Below, in pieces: positions 54,901-62,328 of a DNA stretch of 64,000 nt. Position 1 is the stretch's first letter; every line of letters begins with the position of its first letter. The stretch comes from Centropus unirufus. Its lineage: Eukaryota; Chordata; Aves; Cuculiformes; Centropidae. The notes below the pieces were generated by a model. The model worked only from the letters and a program-made list of their open reading frames with translations, was not told the origin of the DNA and ran no database searches. The position numbers and the translations under genes were made by a program. The stretch is taken from positions 951,632 to 1,015,631 of the forward strand of contig VYZI01000261.1 of NCBI GenBank assembly GCA_013397695.1, read 5' to 3'.

Positions 54901-55845
54901 TTCTCCTTCTAAAACAGAGAGAAAACAATACTCCCTCATATGTTAAACTTAGGGTATTTGTGTTTAATTTTCCTTTATCAATCACTCAGAAATTGTGTCA
55001 AAATCATAAATGACCCCTCATACTGATATGCTGGCAGCTCTAGTTTAATTTATATAATACCTAGTAATACTGGAAAAATCAGAATGTGATTTGGTTCTTA
55101 GCTCTAGAAAAGTTCAGATACCTTGATGCACAGTAGTTGGAATGGCATATCATTAGAACATTTGTTGAGCCCTGAGGATGCTGACAGTAGCAAAGAAGTG
55201 AATCAAGACGTCACGATTTTTTTGCAGAGCTGAAATCAATTTGTAGTGTTCATGAATAATTCACTGAATTTTGAAAAGCAAACCTTGGGAAACTTCTCAT
55301 CAAAGCCCTTTTAAGATGAATTGTCATGAATGCTTACCTACTAGCCTTGAAAAGCTAGCATGATCTTGTTTCAAACGTGTATAGGATCATTTGTACAATA
55401 GTGCCTGAGTCTTGGGTTGTTAAATACCTGTTGCCCTCAAGTTTCTCCTTAGGACTCACTTCTATTAAATTTACAAAATACTTGATAGTGAAAAGACAGA
55501 TGAAAAATTCTGGGATTTTTATGATACTTGCATTTAATTCAGTTCTGTTTTGGCCAGCTTCAGTTTCCTAAGATATCCACATTCACAATCATCTAAAACT
55601 TAAGGCCTCTGTACCTTAATTGAACCTGCTCCCCAGAGAAACAGATGGGTATTCTAGGTCTTCTGAAATACAATAACAAGTTTGTTTAGGCAGCAAGTGA
55701 AATGTAGGCTGTATAACAAATGATATCAAGAAAGAAATCCAGAGTAGCGCCTTGTATCTGTTCAGCTGTGTGGCTCTCCAGACAGCAGCTTAACTGCTTG
55801 TTATTAGGGTAAGTGCTGATGGACTGTATCTTAAATTCTAAGGCA
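51917..55845. other. Unique AT-rich non-coding DNA
   Basis: No gene or transposon was recognised. An AAT-type microsatellite is at 54,322-54,360. The frame at 53,186-53,464 (92 codons) lacks any recognisable domain. Confidence 0.5.
54322..54360. repeat. Imperfect AAT microsatellite
   Basis: AATAATGATGGC is followed by AATAATAATAATAAC and AATAATAATAAC. It is a trinucleotide array with interruptions. Confidence 0.85.
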
Positions 55846-56500
55846 TGAATCATAGAAAAAATGGTTTAGGTTGAAAGGGACTTTAAAATTAATCTTGTCT
55901 CAACATCCCTGACATGGGCAGGAGCATCTCCCACTAAACCAGAGTGTTCAAGGCCCCATCCAACCTGGCCTTGAATACTTCCAGGGAGCAGGCATCAACA
56001 GCTTACCTGGGCAGCCTGACCAGTGCCTCACCACTCTGATTGTGAAATGTTTTTCCTAATATCTAATCTAAATCTTCCCCATTCCAATTTAAATTCATTC
56101 TCCCTCATTGCATCACTACATGCCTACACGCCTTTCTATAAAGTCCCTCCCCAGCTTTCTTGTAGGCCCCATTCAAGTGGAAGGCTGCTGCAAAGTCATA
56201 GTGAAGCATTCTCTTCTCCAGGCTGAACAAATCAATTTCTTTCAGCCTGTCCTCATAGCAGAGTTGCTCCAGTCCTCTAATCATCTTTGTGGCCTCCTCT
56301 GGGCCTGTTCCAACAGTTTGATATCCTTCTTATGTTGGGGATTCCAGAAATGGACACAGTACTCCAAGTGGGGTCTCATGAGAGCAGAGTAGAGAGGGAG
56401 AATCACCTCCCTCGACCTGCTGGCAACTCCTCTTTTGATGCAGCCATAGGTACATTTAGCCTTTTGCGTTGTGAGCGCACATTGCCAGCTCATGTTGATT
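55846..56500 (-). mobile_element. CR1 LINE, longest copy, with 3' end and RT C-terminus
   Basis: The plus strand begins with ATCATAGAAAAAATGGTTTAGGTTGAAAGGGAC, the complement of the CR1 tail. It continues through CCCACTAAACCAGAGTGTTCAAGGCCCCATCCAACCTGGCC, then GAGCAGAGTAGAGAGGGAGAATCACCTCCCTCGACCTGCTGGC, and ends near GAGCGCACATTGCCAGCTCATGTTGA. On the minus strand, 56,493 to 56,281 stays open and encodes the C-terminal end of the CR1 reverse transcriptase. Its motifs include MSWQCA, KRGVASRSREVILPLYSAL and RPHLEYCVHFW, matching the CR1 consensus residue for residue in many places. The copy is 5'-truncated, about 650 bp long, and moderately diverged. It is not autonomous. Confidence 0.95.
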
Positions 56501-56913
56501 AACTAATGAATGAATTTCACTGAACCTTGCCTACTAAATGTGGTTCTCTGCTACAAAACTGAAGCATTTTGTACCTTATGACCTTTCAGTAGAAACATAG
56601 CACAGAAAGTCACCTCCACAGGTGCAAAGATCTCACTTAATTTCTTTATCACTTTCTGCAAGTGTTTCTTGCTCTCTCCTATGACTGTTCAAGCCTGAAA
56701 TTTTGCATTAATGTACATAAACAGCATGCATTGGGTCTCAAATCTTTGGTGTGAGTTTAATCCCAACTCTTTACTTGCACAGATGCTAGTACTATGGTGT
56801 TCAATACTTCTTTAATAAAACGTAAATAAAAACAAGAGAAAACAAAGTTATAAAGGATTATAAATCCTGACATTTATCTCAGTAAAAAATTACTTCTGAA
56901 TGTTTTTTTGCAG

Positions 56914-57150
56914 CTATGCCGAACCATGAAGAAATTCAGAACAAGGCTTAAAGTTTGGTACCCACACCTGCAGAAGAAAACAAGATTGCTTTTAAGTCTT
57001 CAAAATTCCTTACTGCGGTTGCCTGTTAAACAGAAAATCAGTCCAGAAACTCACTTTTTATTTAGACACATATATGACCCGGATTTCATAGCAATTTCAC
57101 CAGCACTAGTCAGACTGTTCAGAAATGAGGATTAAAATAAAATTATGCAC
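56914..57150 (+). other. Candidate terminal exon with 74-codon open frame (unproven)
   Basis: The sequence GAATGTTTTTTTGCAG, a plausible 3' splice site, ends at 56,913. From there one frame stays open for about 73 codons to a TAA at 57,133-57,135. An AATAAA signal overlaps just beyond the stop (57,136-57,141). An ATG lies seven codons into the stretch reading from the track start (MKKFRTRLKVWYPHL begins there). The peptide is basic with mixed composition (K, R, L, F, P, H) and has no motif I recognise. The coincidence of acceptor, open frame and polyadenylation signal is suggestive, but an open frame of this length is not rare in 64 kb. An AATAAA directly at the stop would leave almost no 3' UTR. 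Confidence 0.15.
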
Positions 57151-57956
57151 TAAATTTATTTCCACTGTCAAAGACTAAAGAGCAACATGTTTCCTGCTTA
57201 GCTGTAGCATGCCCCCCCCAAAAAAGACTGCATTAAAATAAGCATATTTTCTACGAGTTTCTGTGTATGTACAAGTTGTTAGACAGATGGAAAGGATGGC
57301 CACATAAAAGAAAAATTGATGTAAGCAAGATATTTTGCTCCCATTGAAACATAAATGAAGATTTTTTTGTGTAAATCCACATTTAATGTGAAGAGTTGAC
57401 CAAGTTCAAGAGTATATTAGATATAACTGATCAAATAATAAAATTAGACTTAGACCATTTATAGACAGAATGTTTGAACTTCTCTTTCTATCTTTTTTTT
57501 CTTTTTTTCACCAGGAAAAAGTGTTTCATTGCTCTGTGTTATTTTTTTAGTGTACCCCAGTCAGAAATCATTCATTTGTCCTTAGAGCTTCATCATCTCA
57601 CCAACTCACTTGTTTTGTTGGTCTTGCAGCCTGATGTAATGTTCTAATAAAACTTGCTATATTATTCTTACACCCATTTCTGATAAACTCTGAAATGCTT
57701 AAGCCACTCAAAGAGACACTGTCAAGGCATGAAAGCCAATAATTGCTCAAAAGCAACATTTCAGGGAAAGTAGAGGATGGTAGTACTCATTCCCAGGAAT
57801 CAAGCTTGAGATAAAAGTTGAAACCATGTAGTACAGTTATTTGTTGCCTGCCAGTGCTCAACAGGGGATAAATTTAATGTGCCTAAATCCCCCCTATATC
57901 ACTGAAACATCTAACAAATCCTGTCCTGCTCCAGCAGACACACCCAAAAATAAAAG

Positions 57957-57990
57957 TGCCATAGTACCAAAAGTACCAAAAGTACCATAG
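57957..57990. repeat. 10-bp tandem repeat, about three copies
   Basis: CATAGTACCAAAAGTACCAAAAGTACCATAG contains the 10-bp unit AGTACCAAAA in about three copies, the last with a single change. No function is apparent. Confidence 0.8.
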
Positions 57991-58437
57991 GCAAAGTGTT
58001 TCTATTAGAAGGGATTTAGCCCTTGGGACACTTGATAATCTGGTGCTGTGTTGCTTTGAGGAATAAGCATTTTTCCAGTATTCCGTCCAAGTCTCTAGAG
58101 AGTGTGCTGTCACAGGAAAGAGCTAGTAAGCAACAGGAAAAGCTGTGATCTGTAACAAGGGGTGTTTCTCCTTTCATTGATAGCTTCTCATCTCACCTAT
58201 GACTGAGTTTTGATATCCTGCTTCCATTTTCCATCAAGTTACTTTGCTGCCTCCAGAGACCTCTTGATTCAAAAGGATAACATGTGATTCCACAGGAACG
58301 AAAGTGTGAAGAAAAATGCTATTGATTTCTTATTGCTTTCTTGGTCCTAGTTTTATTCATTTGGACTGGGAAACAATATAGCCAGGTAGGACCGGTTATA
58401 GAAGTATCAAGACTATATGCACTAGAAGGTTGTTGCG

Positions 58438-58950
58438 ATTGTTAAACAAGAAGTACAAAACCCTTCACCTGGCGAAGAAGAACCCCATGCACCAATACTT
58501 GCTGTGGGCAATCCAGCTGGAAAGCAACTTGGCAGAAAAAGACCCGGGGATCCCAGTGAACACCAGGCTGAACATGAGCCATCAGTGTTCCTTTGCTGCA
58601 AAGACTAATGGTATCCAGGGGTACATTAAGAGGAGTGTTGGTTATAGTTTGAAGCAGGTGATCCTTCANGTGAACACCAGGCTGAACATGAGCCATCAGT
58701 GTTCCTTTGCTGCAAAGACTAATGGTATCCAGGGGTACATTAAGAGGAGTGTTGGTTATAGTTTGAAGCAGGTGATCCTTCACCTCTGCTCAGCACTGAC
58801 GAGACAACACATGGAGTGCTGCATGCATTTCTGGGCTCCTCAGCACGAGAGACGTGGAAATACTGGGAGAGTTCAGTGAAAGGTCACAAAGGTCATTAAG
58901 GGTGTGGGTCATTTGTCCTATGAGGAAAGGCACAGGGAAAAGGGATCTGG
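58438..58950 (+). mobile_element. CR1 LINE reverse-transcriptase fragment carrying a false duplication
   Basis: The translation follows the C-terminal part of CR1 reverse transcriptase: KYKTLHLAKKNPMHQY, then LESNLAEKDPGIPV, NTRLNMSHQCSFAAKTNGI, GYIKRSVGYSLKQVIL, LCSALTRQHMECCMHFWAPQ. These correspond to the CR1 order NPMHQY, LESSSAEKDLGVLV, MSQQCALVAKKANGI, VASRSREVILPLYSAL, RPHLEYCVQFWAPQ. The copy ends near the TATGAGGAAAGGCACAGGGA block without a 3' tail, so both ends are missing. The region 58,556-58,668 is repeated exactly at 58,670-58,782 on either side of an N (58,669), so the real element is probably 114 bases shorter. The 149-codon frame here is this remnant, not a gene. Confidence 0.92.
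58556..58782. repeat. Perfect 113-bp direct repeat around a single N
   Basis: Two identical 113-base copies, 58,556-58,668 and 58,670-58,782, start GTGAACACCAGGCTG and end GGTGATCCTTCA. They are separated only by the N at 58,669. The CR1 consensus contains this segment once, and the sequence before the first copy and after the second copy joins into a normal CR1. This is the pattern expected from two overlapping contig ends placed side by side rather than merged. Confidence 0.93.
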
Positions 58951-59875
58951 GACTGACAACCCAACCAGCGCCCCTTCATTGGTTTATATAGCAGCAAAGG
59001 ACATTACTAACTTCCCTAGATCATACATTTGACTGTTTTACCTATAACTTAAAAGATAGAGCCAGCCAACACTAGACTGAATATATACTATCTTTTCTTC
59101 TTGGTTTTAAAATACAAAATCTTTGGAGCTGTTTAGTAATAAAGAAAAATGTAGCAATAATGAGAGAGCCAGTTGTTGTGGTTTTTTTTTAAAAAAGGCA
59201 AAAAATTTAGAACTAGGTTGAAAATGAAAACTTAAAAAAAGTTTTGCAGAATTGGCTCAGCTGAAAATAACCATATGCACAAAATAAAAACACAAAAACC
59301 AACTAAACTCAGAGAAAATTTCCAAAACATTCAAAGAGCTCCCTTCAGCTGTAGTAAAATTCAGCTTTGACATTATTTCTTCAAAACAACATTATCTATT
59401 TTAGAAATTATCTAATTTAGAACAAACAAATTTGAGCAAAAAGGTTAAATAATCTCAAAATGACAGGACATCGTTTTGCTTCTCGTAAAGTCAATGCCAA
59501 GTGAGATAACAATTTTTCTTATATTTTGCTCCCAAAACAGTAATAACTTCACTTTCAATATATTACATGAAATTTTTTATGACATTTTTCCCCAAACTAA
59601 AAAAACCCACCACACAGATTGCAAGATGACTTGTCAGTCACCAGCAAATCAGAGATTTAAATTTTTGCATCTGTAACCTGATTATGATTCATATTGCATC
59701 TTTGTTTCAAAAATAATTAACTGCTTTTAATATAATTTATTTGTTTACTGTCTCTTCTACCAATTTCTTTTATCATCTTCAGTTGTTGTCTTCGAAAGTC
59801 CTCACGTGTATATATATCTCTATTATTTGAATATTCAACTCCTGCTTAGAAGAGGAAGTGTAACTTTTCTGAAAT
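58951..59875. other. Unique AT-rich spacer
   Basis: No feature recognised. It has an AT-rich self-complementary T9A6 patch near 59,185. Confidence 0.5.
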
Positions 59876-59876
59876 G

Positions 59877-59981
59877 GGGAAAGGGAAAGGGAAAGGGAAA
59901 GGGAAAGGGAAAGGGAAAGGGAAAGGGAAAGGGAAAGGGAAAGGGAAAGGGAAAGGAAGGGAAGGGAAGGGAAGGGAAGGG
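59877..59981. repeat. GGGAAA hexanucleotide array passing into GGGAA
   Basis: About 13 tandem GGGAAA units are followed by about five GGGAA pentamers. One strand is all purine, the kind of mirror-symmetric sequence able to form triplex DNA. The KGKGKG peptide frame across it is a by-product of the repeat. Confidence 0.95.
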
Positions 59982-60059
59982 CAAAACCAGGAATGTCACA
60001 GCATGAATAAGTGAGAGGTCACTGGAGGGGGACGGATGTCTCCTCCAAGGTTGGTTGAA

Positions 60060-60134
60060 GGGGAAAGGGGAAANGGGAAAGGGAAAGGGAAAGGGAAAGG
60101 GAAAGGGAAAGGGAAAGGGAAAGGGAAAGAAAAG
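60060..60134. repeat. Second GGGAAA array with a single N
   Basis: GGGGAAAGGGGAAA, an N at 60,074, then about nine GGGAAA units. It lies about 80 bp downstream of the first array on the same strand and has the same repeat unit. The N shows that copy number here is uncertain. Confidence 0.93.
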
Positions 60135-60235
60135 TTGCCCTCAATTTTAGAGATGACCACAGATACAGAGACATATAATGTTCTAAAGTAGGTCAGGAAA
60201 ACAGTGTTATAAATATAAAAACATGAGGTAGTGCT

Positions 60236-60251
60236 TAATTAATTAATTAAT
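60236..60251. repeat. Short AATT tetranucleotide repeat
   Basis: About four copies of TTAA/AATT in tandem. Confidence 0.75.
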
Positions 60252-60389
60252 AAGTTCTGTCATCATTGTACAGAATGCTTTCATAGTGTAAGCGGTCTTT
60301 CTTGTATTTTTTCCACAAGAGATGTATCATACAGAAGCTGTAGATTTTGTCGGATGATGTCCAGTTCTCCTTATCACACAGTCCATGTC

Positions 60390-60433
60390 TTTTACTCTTG
60401 CACCAGCAAGAGTAAAATCCCCTACAGGGGATT
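60390..60433. other. Two adjacent perfect inverted repeats
   Basis: TTTTACTCTTGC (60,390-60,401) and GCAAGAGTAAAA (60,406-60,417) are exact reverse complements around an ACCA loop, giving a 12-bp stem. Sharing two bases with it, AATCCCCT (60,416-60,423) and AGGGGATT (60,426-60,433) form an 8-bp stem around AC. A run of 11 A follows on the plus strand. The function is unknown; it is not a tRNA or a known small RNA that I recognise. Confidence 0.85.
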
Positions 60434-60654
60434 AAAAAAAAAAAGTACAAACAAAAACCCCAAAGAAGCAAAACAAAAAGACCAAACACATACAACACAA
60501 CAGCCAACAAACTAGCAGGGAAGTATGTTTATTTTTTTGTAGATTATCTGTGTATTTCTCTTTGTGTGGGGTAAAAGAGTTCTATTGCTCTTGACTTTGT
60601 CTGGCTATTGACAGGATTTACTTGATTTGTTGCCTGTTGACTATCTTGAGGGAC

Positions 60655-61262
60655 AAAAGGCCTTAAAGAAGGATCTAGATGGGAGCACTGGACTATGATT
60701 AACATGATGAAATTTAAGAAGTCCAAATTCTGCATTCTGCACCTAGGATGGGGTACTGCTGGTCAAAACAGGTGATCGTCCTGATGTTTTATGTGTTGAT
60801 GTGGCCTCACTTTGAATACTGTGTGCAGTTCTGGGCCCCACAATTTTGAAAGGATGTGAAGGTCCTTGAATGAATCCAGAGGAGGGCAACAAAGCTGGTT
60901 TAAGGGCTAGAAGGAATGCCCTATGAGGAGAAGAAAAGAACTCTGGGCTTGTCTCCTTTGGAGAAAAGTAGGCTGAGGGGTGACCTCATTGCTCCCTACA
61001 GCTTCCAGAAGAGAGGAAATAGAGGGAGATGCTGATCATTTCTCTCTGGTATCCAGTGGTAGGAAAGGTGGGAATGGTTCAAAGCTGCACCTGGAAAGGT
61101 TTAGATTGGACATTAGGAAGGCTTTATTTACCAAGAGGGTTGTCAAACACTGAAAGAACTTCCTAGGGAGATGGTCGATGACCCAAGCCTGTCAGAATTA
61201 AAGTGGCATTTGGACAGTGTCCTTAATAACATGTTTTAACTTAGCCCTGAACTGATAATTTT
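60655..61262 (+). mobile_element. CR1 LINE, different subfamily, internal deletion, no terminal octamer
   Basis: The order of blocks is CR1-like. GAAATTTAAGAAGTCCAAATTCTGCATTCTGCACCTAGGATGGGG is followed directly by CCTCACTTTGAATACTGTGTGCAGTTCTGGGCCCC. Then come CCAGAGGAGGGCAACAAAGCTGG, CCCTATGAGGAGAAG and AGGCTGAGGGGTGACCTCATTGC. The 3' part reads AGATTGGACATTAGGAAGG, TTTACCAAGAGGGTTGTC, CACTGAAAGAACTTCC, CCAAGCCTGTCAGAATTAAAG and GCATTTGGACAGTGTCCTTAATAACATG. This 3' half matches the CR1 type with 'caccaagcctgacagagttcaagaagcatttggac' rather than the type at 40.6 or 55.8 kb, so a different subfamily is likely. The stretch between the first two blocks is shorter than in a full copy. The terminal octamers are lost. 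Confidence 0.88.
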
Positions 61263-61940
61263 TTTGCATCCAATTTGTAAGCCACTTTCTAAAGCTGTCT
61301 GAAATATTGTTTCTATCCTCCATTATGTATTCTGATAATGACAGAATGCGTATTAGAGAGGGCTAAGGTCTGGTATGCCAACCCTCCACTACAAATGAGA
61401 CACAGTGGTGATTTTGGTGCTATTATTGGTTTACCTTGTTGAGGTATAATCTACCACATTAAAATATAGTTAATAATTCTATGCATCTCCAACTACTGAC
61501 ACCAGCACAAGTTCACCTAGTATTTGTCTGCACAACAGGTGTTTATTTGGTTTCCCATTCTCAGTTAATTTTGTCAGATTACTCATCTAATGACTGAAAC
61601 TTACAGCTGCCACAATAGCAAATATTCCTTTTTTTGATGTTGTTACTGCTCCAAATTAAGTACTAATAAATGTTTTAAGCCCCTAGAGGAATAGTGTTTG
61701 AGGCTGGCATTAAATTGATCTTGCTTCTTTAAGGCTTATTTGTAAAGGGCTGAAAGTCTGCAATCAGCTTCACATGAGCATGCTAAGGGAGAGACTTAGG
61801 ATTATCCCTCATCCACAGCAGGTGATGAATTTGCATAACAGAAGTGCTGTACTAAGTTGCTTATTTGCGAAATGCACAACTAGGGAAGTCTTCAACTAGA
61901 ATATACAGGTAGGCACAAGAATAAGCAGAGTAAAAAAAAT
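61263..61940. other. Unique non-coding DNA between CR1 copies
   Basis: No gene was recognised. The patch 61,690-61,890 is complex and contains ATTTGCAT (61,829-61,836), the octamer recognised by POU-domain proteins; a single 8-mer is weak evidence for an enhancer. Confidence 0.45.
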
Positions 61941-62193
61941 AGCTGAGGTTTGAAAGTGATCATGTAGTCCAATGTCTTGTAGTCCTATGTCCCTGCCTAA
62001 AGAAGGGTCGACTGCAGCAGGTTGTCTGGGACAATGTCCTGCCATGCTTTGGATGTTTTGAGTATTCAAACATTTCCAATGTCAAATCTTTTTTAATATT
62101 TCCAATGATGCAGACTACCAACCTCTCTGCATAATGTTTTTCAGTGCTTGTACGCCCTCACAGTAAAAAGATTTCAGTTTGCATCTCTGGGAA
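61941..62193 (-). mobile_element. Decayed CR1 LINE 3' region
   Basis: Plus-strand words AGGTTTGAAAGTGATCATGTAGTCCAATG, AGAAGGGTCGACTGCAGCAGGTTGTCTGGGACAATGTCC, AATATTTCCAATGATGCAGACTACCAACCTCTCTG and CCCTCACAGTAAAAAGATTTCAG match reversed CR1. The corresponding consensus words are GATCATCTAGTCCAA, CAGGGTCACCTAGAGCAGGTTGCCCAGGACCATGTCC, AATATCTCCAAGGATGGAGACTCCACAACCTCTCTGG and CCCTCACAGTAAAGAAGTT. The copy is old, with many substitutions, and lacks a clear octamer tail. Confidence 0.82.
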
Positions 62194-62285
62194 GTAACAT
62201 AGGGCTGTGAGAAATAAGGCTGAATGTAGGAATAAAAGCTAAGTATGGAAATGGGATTGAATGTGGGTAGAAATGGAACTGGTTC

Positions 62286-62287
<2 letters not shown>

Positions 62288-62326
<39 letters not shown>
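62288..62326. repeat. CA dinucleotide microsatellite
   Basis: A pure CA run of 39 bases (about 19 repeats). It is the best candidate for a polymorphic marker in the window. The VCVCVC and HTHTHT frames across it are repeat artefacts. Confidence 0.96.

Positions 62327-62328
<2 letters not shown>

Larger units (their letters stand above)
56501..58437. other. Mostly unique AT-rich DNA
   Basis: No gene was recognised with confidence. A candidate terminal exon at 56,914-57,150 and a 10-bp tandem repeat at 57,957-57,990 are listed separately. Confidence 0.5.

Noticed and set aside
58430..58879. 149-codon plus-strand frame with an internal repeat
   Set aside because: It is a CR1 reverse-transcriptase remnant; the repeated section is the 113-bp duplication around an N, not a protein repeat.
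59806..60006. Frame with a Lys-Gly repeat
   Set aside because: Direct translation of the GGGAAA array.
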